A stretch of 38,544 nucleotides of DNA, taken from NCBI GenBank assembly GCA_902778135.1, contig CACYWP010000027.1, positions 1-38,544 of the forward strand, in the 5' to 3' direction. The stretch is from an uncultured Coriobacteriaceae bacterium (GTDB lineage: Bacteria > Actinomycetota > Coriobacteriia > Coriobacteriales > Atopobiaceae). The notes below the pieces were generated by a model. It did no database searches and was not told the origin of the DNA. It saw only the letters and a program-made list of their open reading frames with translations. Position numbers and translations under genes: made by a program. Numbering within the stretch: position 1 is the first letter of the stretch; every line of letters starts with the position of its first letter. This document shows, piece by piece, positions 31,299 to 38,544 of this stretch.

Positions 31299-32747
31299 AT
31301 GGTAGACGAGCAGCTGAAGGCGCAGGTAGACGCCTATGTCGATGAGGTCTGGGAGGATGTCGTCTCAGACATCCGCAGCCTCGTGCGGATCGAGTCGGTG
31401 GAGGACCTCGAGGCTGCCGAGCCGGGCAAGCCATGGGGCCCCGCGTCCTACGAGGCCCTGGCCAAGGGTCTGGAGATCGCCGCGCGCCTGGGCCTGGACG
31501 CCCACGACTGCGAGGGTTACATCGGCTATGCGGACCTGCCCGGGGCGAGTGACACCCAGATTGCCACGATCGCGCACACCGACATCGTCCCGTGCGGGAC
31601 GGGTTGGACCGTGCCCGCCCTGGATGTCACGCGTCGCGACGGCTACCTGCTGGGACGTGGCGTGCTGGACGACAAGGGGCCCTTCGTGCTCTCGCTCTAT
31701 GCTGCCCACTACTTCGTGCGCGAGGTCCGGCGCAGCGGCCAGCCATTGCCCTACACCCTGCGCTGCCTCGTCGGCAACGACGAGGAGACCTCGATGGCGG
31801 ACGTCGAGTGGTACCTCGAGCACTTCGAGGCACCGGCCTTCTGCTTTACCCCGGACGCCGACTTCCCCCTCATCTGCGGGGAGAAGGGCATCCTCCATGG
31901 GCTGATGACGACCAACCATCCCATCGTCGGCGCGGCCTCGCCTCTTGCCAGGCTGGACGCGGGCACGGTGCCCAACGCGATTCCCGGCGTGGCCACCGCG
32001 ACGCTGGGACCGGTGGGCTGCGAGCTCGCAGCCCAGACCGGTCTGCCCGACGACCTGCGCCTGGACGAGGACGGGCTGCTGACGGCGCGGGGCATCGGCG
32101 GCCATGCGGCCTTCCCCGAGAGCACCGACCACGCCATCGGCAAGCTGGTGCGCTTCCTGCTGGCGGCCGGGGCCTATGGCACGGGCGGGGACCAGGGTCC
32201 CGACCAGGCCCCCTTCCTGCACCTCGTGGAGCGGTTGACGCGCACGAGCGACGGAAGCGCCGTCGGCCTGGCCAGCTCGGACGAGGTCTTCGGTGCACTG
32301 ACGCTCAACGCCGGCGTGGCGCGCACCCTGGACGACGGCCGCATGAGCATCACGATCGACGTGCGCTATCCGACCTCCATCACATCCGACGAGCTGGTCG
32401 CGACCCTGCAGGCGCTGGCCGAGCAGGCGGATTGCAGCTTCGAGGCCGGAAATGCCAAGGAGCCCTTCTACATGGACCCGTCGCTGCCTGCCATCCAGAC
32501 GCTGCTGGGCACCTACAACGAGTACATGGGCACCGACAAGGAGGCCTTCGTCATCGGTGGTGGCACCTATGCGCGCCACTTCCCGCGTGCCTGCGCCTTT
32601 GGCCCGCACGACCCGAGCGTCGTCGACCCCGACTGGGTTGGCATCGAGCACGGTCCTGACGAGGGCGTGTCCGAGGAGGTCCTGCGCCGTGCGCTGAAGG
32701 TCTACATCGTGTCCATCGCGCGCCTGATGGAGCTGGACCTGGGTTAG
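31299..32747 (+). CDS. M20 family dipeptidase (PepV-like), copy 1
   Basis: This metallopeptidase is probably active on dipeptides in the cytoplasm. The 482-residue protein has the metal ligands and catalytic acids of M20: IAHTDIVPCG (first His, catalytic Asp), GRGVLDDKGPF (bridging Asp), VGNDEETSMAD (catalytic Glu pair), TPDADFPLICGEKG (ligand Asp), and the C-terminal His in GGTYARHFPRA. ATG 31299 has AAGGAGG upstream. It is the paralogue of the copy at 33770: their first 75 residues are nearly colinear (RSLVRIESVEDLEAAEPGKP against GTLVAIRSVEDLEHAEPGKP), but the central domains differ clearly. Confidence 0.9.
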   Translation: MVDEQLKAQVDAYVDEVWEDVVSDIRSLVRIESVEDLEAAEPGKPWGPASYEALAKGLEIAARLGLDAHDCEGYIGYADLPGASDTQIATIAHTDIVPCGTGWTVPALDVTRRDGYLLGRGVLDDKGPFVLSLYAAHYFVREVRRSGQPLPYTLRCLVGNDEETSMADVEWYLEHFEAPAFCFTPDADFPLICGEKGILHGLMTTNHPIVGAASPLARLDAGTVPNAIPGVATATLGPVGCELAAQTGLPDDLRLDEDGLLTARGIGGHAAFPESTDHAIGKLVRFLLAAGAYGTGGDQGPDQAPFLHLVERLTRTSDGSAVGLASSDEVFGALTLNAGVARTLDDGRMSITIDVRYPTSITSDELVATLQALAEQADCSFEAGNAKEPFYMDPSLPAIQTLLGTYNEYMGTDKEAFVIGGGTYARHFPRACAFGPHDPSVVDPDWVGIEHGPDEGVSEEVLRRALKVYIVSIARLMELDLG

Positions 32748-32793
32748 GGCCCGCGCCATTCGCCGCGCCAAGGGGGAACGCGTCGCATAGAGA

Positions 32794-32826
32794 GCGCCCA
32801 ATCCTGCATCTGCCAGGGTTGGGCGC
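32794..32826. terminator. Bidirectional terminator between M20 copy 1 and the HAD gene
   Basis: A 13-bp stem (GCGCCCAATCCTG / CAGGGTTGGGCGC, one G-T pair) between convergent genes. T-tracts are weak on both strands. Confidence 0.7.
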
Positions 32827-32854
32827 CTTGCGCTTGCGGGCGTGGGCGACGGTG

Positions 32855-33535
32855 TCAGGGGGCGGTGGGCAGGTCGATGTCGTCCCAGTCGTGCAGGTAG
32901 AGCTCCGCGGCGTCGCGCACGTCGTCCAGCAGCTGGCCGGGGTCGCCCGAGCGGACCGCGCAGGTGAGGAAGCCCGCGCCCCTTGCGGCGACGAGCCCTG
33001 GCGCGATGTCCTCGAACACGATGCAGCGCTCGGGCGCGACGCCCATCCGACTGGCCGCGGCGAGGTAGATGTCGGGCTGGTCCTTGGTCGTGCCCACGTC
33101 GCGCCCATGGACGCACACGTCGAAGAGGCCTGCGACGTCGACGTGCTCCATCGACCCGATGAGCTCGGGCTCGTTCGCGGTGGCCAGGGCGGTCGGTACG
33201 CCGTTGGCGCGCAGGGCCCGGATGTAGCGCTGGGCCCCGTCGACGAGGCGCACGCGCGTGCGGTAGAGCGCATGGCTGAGGCGCGTCCATTCGGCGCATA
33301 TGTCATCGGGGTTCTCATGGAGGCCATAGGTCTCGATGGTGTAGATGGCACCTGACGCAAAGCCCAGCACCGACAGCACGCGGGCATACTCGCGCGTGTA
33401 GGGGATGCCGCGCGCGCCCAGGAAGGTTCGGTCGACCTCCTCCCATATCCAGGCGGTGTCGGCGATGGTGCCGTCGAAGTCGAAGATCGCGGCGTCGAAG
33501 GCGGGGGGCCAGAGCTGTGGGGGAGCGGTGTGCAC
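32855..33535 (-). CDS. HAD superfamily phosphatase (beta-phosphoglucomutase-like)
   Basis: This 226-residue hydrolase has motif I FDFDGTIADTAW (nucleophile Asp about residue 19), a helical cap (residues about 25-95), motif II ALATANEPEL (about 118-127, where Thr is usual before Asn), Lys in GTTKDQPDIYL (motif III) and FEDIAPGLVAARGAG (motif IV). That layout is typical of subfamily I (PGMB/YqaB-like) enzymes; the substrate could be a sugar or nucleotide phosphate. ATG 33535 has AAAGGACC upstream. It sits between the two M20 genes, divergent from copy 2. Confidence 0.88.
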   Translation of the reverse strand: MHTAPPQLWPPAFDAAIFDFDGTIADTAWIWEEVDRTFLGARGIPYTREYARVLSVLGFASGAIYTIETYGLHENPDDICAEWTRLSHALYRTRVRLVDGAQRYIRALRANGVPTALATANEPELIGSMEHVDVAGLFDVCVHGRDVGTTKDQPDIYLAAASRMGVAPERCIVFEDIAPGLVAARGAGFLTCAVRSGDPGQLLDDVRDAAELYLHDWDDIDLPTAP

Positions 33536-33769
33536 GGAAGGTCCTTTCTCACAGCCATCGAGTGTAGCAGAGGCGGTCCGCCGCTGCGGTATCCCTGGCG
33601 TGGCGAGTGGTGTGGCGGCTGGCGGCAGAGCCTTGTTGCGGGCTGTGGTCGCATGGGAGCGCTACACTGATGGGGTATGCAAAACGAAGCCCAGATTATG
33701 CGCGCGGCTAACTTCTGGTGGGAGCCTTGCCGGTCGCATGCGGGCCCGGTCACGCAATGGAGGACGCAG

Positions 33770-35182
33770 ATGGCAGACGAGCAGCTGAAGCGCGAGGCGC
33801 AGGCCTACGTGGACCGCATCTGGGAGGACGCGGTCGCTGACATCGGGACGCTGGTGGCAATCAGGTCGGTGGAGGACCTGGAGCACGCCGAGCCGGGCAA
33901 GCCCTATGGGCCGGCCCCCTTCGAGGCCCTGCAGGCTGCCGTCGACATCGCGGCACGCATGGGCATGGACGCCCACAACTGCGACGGCAACATCGGCTAT
34001 GCCGACATCGCCGGCGCCTCCCCGCGCCAGATCGCGATGATCGGCCACACCGACATCGTCCCCGAGGGAACGGGCTGGTCCTTCGACCCGTTCTCCGTGA
34101 CGCGCAAGGACGGCTACCTCATCGGTCGTGGCGTGCTGGACGACAAGGGCCCGACCGTGCTTGCGCTCTACGCGGCGCGCTTCTTCGCCGAGCGGGCGGA
34201 GCGCACGGGCCAGCCCAACCCCTACACCATTCGCGTCATCATCGGCAACAACGAGGAGACCGAGATGCGTGACGTCGACTGGTACCTGGAGCACTTCGAC
34301 CAGCCCGCCTTCCTGTTCACGCCCGACGCAGACTTCCCCCTCATCTGTGGCGAGAAGGGCGGCTATTCCGCGACGGTGCGTTCGGGCGCCATCTCCGACG
34401 TCATCGTGGACTTCGATGGGGGCACGGTGGGCAATGCGGTGGCCGGTGAGGCGACCGTGCTCGTGCGGGCAGACGCCTCCGCGCTGCCCCCGGCCGAGCG
34501 TATCGACGTCGAGGACGCCGGGGAGGGCCGTGCACGCCTGACCGCGCATGGCATCGGCTGCCACGCCGCCTTCCCCGAGGGGTCGATCAACGCCATCGGC
34601 CTGCTGGTCGACTACCTGCTCGAGCACGACCTCTGCTCTGCCGACGAGCGTCGCTTCCTCCAGTTCGAGCAGCTGCTGTTCGCCTCTACCGATGGTTCCA
34701 CGCTGGGCATCAAGTGCGCTGACGAGCGCCTCGGCGCCCTCACCTGCATCGGCGGCACCATCCGCACCAAGGATGGCGAGTTCGAGCAGACCATCGACTC
34801 GCGCTATCCCGAGTCGATCACGGGCGAGCGCATCACCCAGGTCGTCGGCGAGCTGGCCGCCAGCCACGGCGCCACGCTGACCTGCGACCTGGACATGGTT
34901 CCCTCGTACCAGGCTCCCGACTCCGCGCCCATCCGCACGCTGGTGGACACCTACAACGAGTTCACCGGGCGCCACGACGAGGCCTACTGCATCGGTGGCG
35001 GCACCTATGCGCGCCACTTCGCCTGCTCGGGGGCCTTTGGCCCCAACGACCCGTCCGATCCGATGCCGGACTGGGTCGGCGCCGAGCACTCGCCCGACGA
35101 GGGCTTCTCCGAGGAGCAGTTCAAGCGCGCGCTGCAGATCTACATCGTCTCGATTGACCGCCTGATGCGTCTCGAGCTGTAG
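33770..35182 (+). CDS. M20 family dipeptidase (PepV-like), copy 2
   Basis: This 470-residue paralogue of the 31299 gene has all M20 residues: IGHTDIVPEGTGW, GRGVLDDKGPTV, IGNNEETEMRD, TPDADFPLICGEKGG and GGGTYARHFACSG. PEGTGWSFDPF is closer to canonical PepV than in copy 1. ATG 33770 has GGAGG upstream; a long in-frame extension to 33677 contains a Trp/Cys-rich segment and is not credible. Two diverged copies separated by about 1 kb suggest an old duplication with substrate specialisation. The nickel operon converges from the right. Confidence 0.9.
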   Translation: MADEQLKREAQAYVDRIWEDAVADIGTLVAIRSVEDLEHAEPGKPYGPAPFEALQAAVDIAARMGMDAHNCDGNIGYADIAGASPRQIAMIGHTDIVPEGTGWSFDPFSVTRKDGYLIGRGVLDDKGPTVLALYAARFFAERAERTGQPNPYTIRVIIGNNEETEMRDVDWYLEHFDQPAFLFTPDADFPLICGEKGGYSATVRSGAISDVIVDFDGGTVGNAVAGEATVLVRADASALPPAERIDVEDAGEGRARLTAHGIGCHAAFPEGSINAIGLLVDYLLEHDLCSADERRFLQFEQLLFASTDGSTLGIKCADERLGALTCIGGTIRTKDGEFEQTIDSRYPESITGERITQVVGELAASHGATLTCDLDMVPSYQAPDSAPIRTLVDTYNEFTGRHDEAYCIGGGTYARHFACSGAFGPNDPSDPMPDWVGAEHSPDEGFSEEQFKRALQIYIVSIDRLMRLEL

Positions 35183-35207
35183 GCCTGGGCCGACAGGGAC
35201 GAATGGG

Positions 35208-35242
35208 GCGGGTGCCATGGGGACGTATCCCCTGGCACCCGC
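35208..35242. terminator. Bidirectional terminator between M20 copy 2 and nikO
   Basis: GCGGGTGCCATGGGG pairs with CCCCTGGCACCCGC (one bulged base, loop ACGTAT). It separates convergent genes; no long T-run. Confidence 0.75.
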
Positions 35243-35298
35243 CTTCCGTTGCAGGCGGCGGGGAGACGTCCCCATGGCATCGTGGGCGTACCGGTGCG

Positions 35299-36048
35299 TC
35301 AGGCGTTGATGTGCACGTGAGGCCTGTCCTCGTAGCCGTGGAACTCGCCCATGTACACGAAGTAGTCGGCCACCTCGTCGGCCAGGGACTGGTCGTGCGT
35401 GGCCACCACCAACGTCTTTCCCGCGGACTTCAGCTGTCCCAGGAAGCCCAGCAGCCAAGTGCGCGTCCGGGCGTCGAGCCCGGCCAGGGGCTCGTCGAAG
35501 CAGTAGACGTCGGGGTTCATCGAGAGGATGCAGGCGATGGCGACGCGCTTCTTCTCTCCACCCGACAGGGCGTAGGGCGGCCGCAGGCGCAGTCCCCCGA
35601 TGTCCAGCAGCCGACAGGCGTCGTCCACCCGGCGCATGACCTCGCCCTCGTCCAGTCCCATCTGTCGGGGTCCGAAGGCGATCTCGTCCTCGACGCTGCC
35701 GCAGAAGAGCTGCGCGTCGCTGTCCTGGAAGATGAAGCCCACCCTCTGGTGCAGCCGCTTGGCGAAGGCCGCGTCGCGCATGCTGCGCTCGCTGACCTCC
35801 CGCCCGTCGAACCGATAGGTTCCCCGCTGGGCAAAGACCAGGCCACAGAGGGCCTTCAGCAGCGTCGATTTGCCCGAGCCGTTGTCGCCCATCAGCACGA
35901 CGCTGTCGCCGGCATGGATGCGCAGGTCGATGTGGCGCAACGTGGGCACCTCGTCATAGGCGAAGCAGAAGTCGTCCAGCTCGACGAGTGCCTTGCCGGT
36001 GGCGGTGCGGGGCTGGTGCAAGGTGGGACGCTCGTGGGTGTGCGCCAT
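35299..36048 (-). CDS. nikO: Nickel ECF transporter ATPase NikO
   Basis: This ABC-type ATPase drives the energy-coupling-factor nickel or cobalt transporter. The 249-residue protein has Walker A GDNGSGKSTLL (about residues 53-63), a Q-loop FIFQDSDAQLFCGSVEDEI (ECF-type), signature ALSGGEKKRVAIA, Walker B VYCFDEPLAGLD and H-loop VVATHDQS. ATG 36048 lies one base past the nikQ stop. The C-terminus is His-containing (YEDRPHVHINA), possibly metal-binding. Third gene of the operon. Confidence 0.93.
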   Translation of the reverse strand: MAHTHERPTLHQPRTATGKALVELDDFCFAYDEVPTLRHIDLRIHAGDSVVLMGDNGSGKSTLLKALCGLVFAQRGTYRFDGREVSERSMRDAAFAKRLHQRVGFIFQDSDAQLFCGSVEDEIAFGPRQMGLDEGEVMRRVDDACRLLDIGGLRLRPPYALSGGEKKRVAIACILSMNPDVYCFDEPLAGLDARTRTWLLGFLGQLKSAGKTLVVATHDQSLADEVADYFVYMGEFHGYEDRPHVHINA

Positions 36049-36049
36049 G

Positions 36050-36877
36050 TCAGACCACTCCCTGAAGGTAGAGGAACAGAGCGAGGACCAGGGCAAACCC
36101 CGCAGCCCAGAGCGCGTCCGCGCCTCTAGGCCGCCAGGATGCCCCCGTACGATAGCTGCCGTCGAACCCGCGACAGCGCATGGCGTCGTAACTGTCCTGA
36201 GCCAATCGGCTGGCCTTGACCAGCACGACGCCCCCGACGCCGCCCATCGTGGCCCCCTTGGCACGGTTGGTCCCGACGCTGCGCAGGCGCAGCGCGACCA
36301 GGACCTCCTGGGCCGTCTGGCCGAGGCGGACGATGCCGTGCAACGCAAGGTCGACGGTGAGGATGACCACCGCGGGCATCCCCAGCTGGCGCAAGGCACT
36401 GGTCAGGTGGGCCTTGGGCGTGGTGAGGGCAACCGTCAGCGTGATGCCCACGGTGACGAGCGACTTGGTGGCCAGGAACAGCGCGGAGCGAGGCTGGCCG
36501 ATCAGGGCGGCGGGCAGCATCAGGACGAGTGTGAGGCCTGCTGCTGCCAGGGATCCGCCTGTGACGCGCGCGAGGGCGGCGCGGGGCAGCATCGCCGCCC
36601 GCACCAGCACGACGGCGAGCATCGCCAGCACGAAGAGGTAGTTGCGCGAGAGGGACGTCAGCAGTATGGCGCCCAAGGCCAGCAGCAGCTTGACGGGTGG
36701 GGATGGCGAGAGGGGGCCGTCGCGACCGTCGTCGAGCCTGAGCTGCGCGAGGACCGATGCGAGCGAGAGGAGGTTCCGCATGATGAAACCGTCCCGGTCT
36801 GGACCGGGACGGTAGTCCTGCGAGCTTGTGAGCCAATCAGGAAGGTCGCCGATGGGGTTGTCGCTTTCCTCAGGCAT
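36050..36877 (-). CDS. nikQ: Nickel ECF transporter T component NikQ
   Basis: This is the membrane scaffold linking the substrate component to the ATPase. The 275-residue protein has about five to six transmembrane helices and the two short coupling motifs characteristic of T components: ALRLRSVGTN (A-R-x-R type) and DAMRCRGFDGSY (A-x-R-x-RG type), both close to the ATPase-facing loops. ATG 36877 (MPEESDNPIGDL) overlaps the nikMN stop by 8 bases. The first about 45 residues are hydrophilic, longer than usual. Confidence 0.9.
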   Translation of the reverse strand: MPEESDNPIGDLPDWLTSSQDYRPGPDRDGFIMRNLLSLASVLAQLRLDDGRDGPLSPSPPVKLLLALGAILLTSLSRNYLFVLAMLAVVLVRAAMLPRAALARVTGGSLAAAGLTLVLMLPAALIGQPRSALFLATKSLVTVGITLTVALTTPKAHLTSALRQLGMPAVVILTVDLALHGIVRLGQTAQEVLVALRLRSVGTNRAKGATMGGVGGVVLVKASRLAQDSYDAMRCRGFDGSYRTGASWRPRGADALWAAGFALVLALFLYLQGVV

Positions 36878-37859
36878 CAAAGTCCACGGTGGGTCGGGCG
36901 AGGTTGGCCGCAAGGCGGAAGATGATGACAAGCAGGGCCACGCCAATGACCGCCGAGAGGATGTAGCCCACCCATTCCGGCAATGCGCCGACCGAGTAGT
37001 CTGGCATCAGCGAGCTCCATTCCCAGCCCCCTTCGAGGCCGGCGGGAGTGTAGCCGACCATCTCTGCGAGGTCCTCGGCGGCCCACTCGCCCCAAGCGTC
37101 GCCTGTGGCGAGCAGTCCCAGCGGGGTGGCAGCGACAAGAGCCACGACCAGGCCGATCACCGGTGCCAACCCGGAGGTGCCGGCTGCGTGGGTCTCGATG
37201 CCGAAGGAGGGGACGGCGCTGTGCAGGAAGGCGAGGATGCCCACCGTGAAGCCTGCTTCCGCAAGACCCGCGACGGTCAGATGCCCCAGCATCATCGCGG
37301 GAACCGACACCCAGACGGGGTAGGGGCAATAGAGCGCGGCGCCGTCGGCGGTGGTGAACAGCAGCGGCTGGATGCCGAACTCGATGGCACACAGCAGCGC
37401 CGCGACGTTCAGGCCGACATAGGAGCCGATGGCCGCACCAAGCAGCTCACCACGCTCGCCCTCTACGCGGCTGCGTATCAGCGAGTAGATGGCGTAGCCG
37501 ACGAAGGGCAGGACGAAGGCCATGTTGAAGCAGTTTGCCCCAAAGGCGAGGATGCCACCGTCCCCGAAGAGGACGGCCTGGATCGCCAATGCGATGCTGA
37601 CGGCCAGGACCGCCGACCAAGGGCCGAACAGGATCGCGATCAGGGTCCCGCAGACGGCATGTCCGGTCGTGCCGCCGGGCAGCGGGATGTTGAACATCAT
37701 GGCCAGGAAGCAGAAGGCGGCCGCAATGCCGATGAGCGGCATCTTCTCGCGGGGTACCTCCTCGCGCACGTGGTGTACCGCGCAGTACCAGACGGGAGCC
37801 ATGGCGACGGTCGCGACGGCACAGGTTGAAGGGCTGAGGTAGTTCTCGGGAATGTGCAT
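36870..37859 (-). CDS. nikMN: Nickel ECF transporter substrate component NikMN (fused)
   Basis: This membrane component captures Ni(II) (or Co(II)) through its N-terminus. The 329-residue protein starts MHIPENYLSPSTC; His-2 and the adjacent N-terminus form the metal site in NikM/CbiM. GTTGHAVCGTL contributes the second His ligand region, and VLFGDGGILAFGANCFNMAF is a core helix. After about residue 230 a further domain (ATPLGLLATGDAWGEWAAED, ending WVGYILSAVIGVAL) is the NikN/PDGLE-type small subunit fused on, as in NikMN proteins. ATG 37859 follows AGGAGAGGAGACGC. First gene of an overlapping operon with nikQ and nikO. Confidence 0.92.
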   Translation of the reverse strand: MHIPENYLSPSTCAVATVAMAPVWYCAVHHVREEVPREKMPLIGIAAAFCFLAMMFNIPLPGGTTGHAVCGTLIAILFGPWSAVLAVSIALAIQAVLFGDGGILAFGANCFNMAFVLPFVGYAIYSLIRSRVEGERGELLGAAIGSYVGLNVAALLCAIEFGIQPLLFTTADGAALYCPYPVWVSVPAMMLGHLTVAGLAEAGFTVGILAFLHSAVPSFGIETHAAGTSGLAPVIGLVVALVAATPLGLLATGDAWGEWAAEDLAEMVGYTPAGLEGGWEWSSLMPDYSVGALPEWVGYILSAVIGVALLVIIFRLAANLARPTVDFDA

Positions 37860-37890
37860 GCGTCTCCTCTCCTCGTGGTGCCCTGCAACT

Positions 37891-37917
37891 GTAACACGAA
37901 TACTAAATAAGTGTTAC
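37891..37917 (-). promoter_or_regulatory. Probable NikR operator, GTAACAC-N13-GTGTTAC
   Basis: A perfect 7-bp inverted repeat with a 13-base AT-rich centre, 32 bases upstream of the nikMN start codon. On the coding strand TTAGTATTC inside the centre contains a possible -10 (TAGTAT). The half-site word GTGTTAC is the one I recall for NikR in several lineages, although the order of arms differs from that published palindrome. nikR itself is in the window (25013). Binding is inferred. Confidence 0.65.
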
Positions 37918-37929
37918 GCAAGAGAGTAA

Positions 37930-38446
37930 ATATGGGGAAGGATGCGTAGCTGTGTCATCTCGGCCCGTTCGATACCACGCTCGCCACCAGATACGGCTCG
38001 CGGGAGGGCTGAGTACGTCGAATCTCATCTAGGATGGCCGTGTCGCAAGCCACACCCTCCTGATGGTGCGCCTGCCGTCACTACGCCATCCACCGAAATC
38101 GCGCCGAAAAAGCGAGTGGGGGAATCCCGTCAGATTGACGGAGAACTGCCCGAGACATGCCATCGGTTCCCCACCGTCAGCCTCGCGTCGATGCATCAAT
38201 CGTGGCAAATGAACGGAAAAAAGGTGTCTTATGCGCGAATATGGGTGGGAAAAAGGTGTGAAATCGTTCTCACGTTGGTGGGCGATTCTACTCGATTTGT
38301 AACAAGAAAGCAACAACTATTAGGTCAAAGATTAGTATTTGCATTCGTCATAAAAACGTGTAGATTATTTGGAGCATTCACCGTAAACGGGCGATTTGTC
38401 CCTGTTATCGGTGCCTGCATCGGCAATCGAGGGAAAGGAACCCGCC
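37930..38446. other. Noncoding region upstream of the PTS gene
   Basis: About 515 bases with no supported ORF; a 95-codon minus frame (38029-38316) has no ribosome site or protein-like composition. GC content falls towards the right. A promoter candidate lies at 38339-38366, and the leader after it is about 75 bases. The left part may hold a regulator-binding region for the PTS operon, but no repeat stands out. Confidence 0.45.
38339..38366 (+). promoter_or_regulatory. Candidate promoter of the PTS EIIB gene
   Basis: TTGCAT (38339-38344) and TAGATT (38361-38366) are 16 bases apart in an AT-rich stretch, 80 bases before the EIIB start codon. Confidence 0.5.
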
Positions 38447-38544
38447 ATGCTCACCATCCGTCTGTTCTGCGCCGCCGGCATGTCCACCAGCCTCCTGGTC
38501 CGCAAGATGATCGAGGCCGCCGAGGCCGAGGGCACCGAGGTCGA
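38447..38544 (+). CDS. PTS lactose/cellobiose-type EIIB component, partial
   Basis: The phosphocarrier of a sugar phosphotransferase system. Only the first 32 residues are in the window: MLTIRLFCAAGMSTSLLVRK and following. The Cys in FCAAGMSTS is the phosphorylated residue of the lactose/cellobiose IIB P-loop. ATG 38447 follows GGGAAAGGAACCCGCC. The gene continues beyond the right edge; EIIA and EIIC genes are expected there. Confidence 0.88.
   Translation, partial: MLTIRLFCAAGMSTSLLVRKMIEAAEAEGTEV

Noticed and set aside
38029..38316. 95-codon minus ORF upstream of the PTS gene
   Set aside because: No ribosome site, His/Arg/Ser-rich odd composition, lies in the expected regulatory region.
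1..38544. CRISPR array
   Set aside because: No regularly spaced 24-40 base direct repeats were seen; the repeats present are palindromic or tandem 10-mers.

Overview
The window looks like a chromosome segment of a high-GC Gram-positive bacterium, most likely a Coriobacteriia/Atopobiaceae member (Olsenella-like). This is inferred from G/C-rich codon use in nearly all genes, GGAGG-type ribosome sites, the catabolic gene set (galK-galT class 2, GH32, GH13, PepV-like peptidases, DegV, PTS) and a nickel ECF transporter. No rRNA or taxonomic marker is present, so the name is an inference.

Bases 1-14,860 are an accessory island. It opens with a large noncoding nested palindrome (338-845). A divergent pair follows, a small acidic protein and a small helix-turn-helix protein, with a repeated operator-like word between them, and then a single-pass membrane protein. 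Next comes the late-gene module of a prophage on the minus strand, in the canonical order read leftward: ArpU-like late regulator (10.2-10.8 kb), HNH endonuclease, two tiny ORFs, small terminase, large terminase and portal. The module is decaying. The regulator is cut by an IS21-family element, one tiny ORF carries a nonsense codon, and three genes carry single-base indels. A second, badly mutated copy of the terminase 3' end lies between terminase and portal. Non-phage-like cargo sits inside it: a zinc-ribbon/coiled-coil/membrane protein, a DUF4839 lipoprotein and an unknown 140-aa protein. The IS21 element (10.78-13.49 kb) carries istA, istB and a third small overlapping ORF. To its right are remnants that look like a MazF/PemK toxin, then a compact three-gene cassette with a DUF4160-type protein. 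The cassette lies between its own terminator and the terminator of tRNA-Val(GAC), which probably marks the island edge.

Bases 14,940-38,544 are core-like chromosome: a small unknown protein, a DEDD exonuclease, galK-galT (Leloir pathway), DegV, ThpR, free methionine-R-sulfoxide reductase, an esterase, a MIF-like tautomerase, phosphofructokinase, nitroreductase plus NikR, a GH32 sucrose/fructan hydrolase, a lipoprotein, a tyrosine phosphatase followed by a cytoplasmic alpha-amylase, a cold-shock protein, two paralogous M20 dipeptidases around a HAD phosphatase, the nickel ECF transporter NikMN-NikQ-NikO with a palindromic operator, and the start of a PTS EIIB gene cut by the window edge. Together these describe a saccharolytic, peptide-using anaerobe-type metabolism with nickel homeostasis.

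The most interesting items are the DUF4160 three-gene cassette, the nested palindrome, the decaying prophage with its duplicated terminase relic and cargo, the three-ORF IS21 element and the NikR/NikMNQO pair with its operator.
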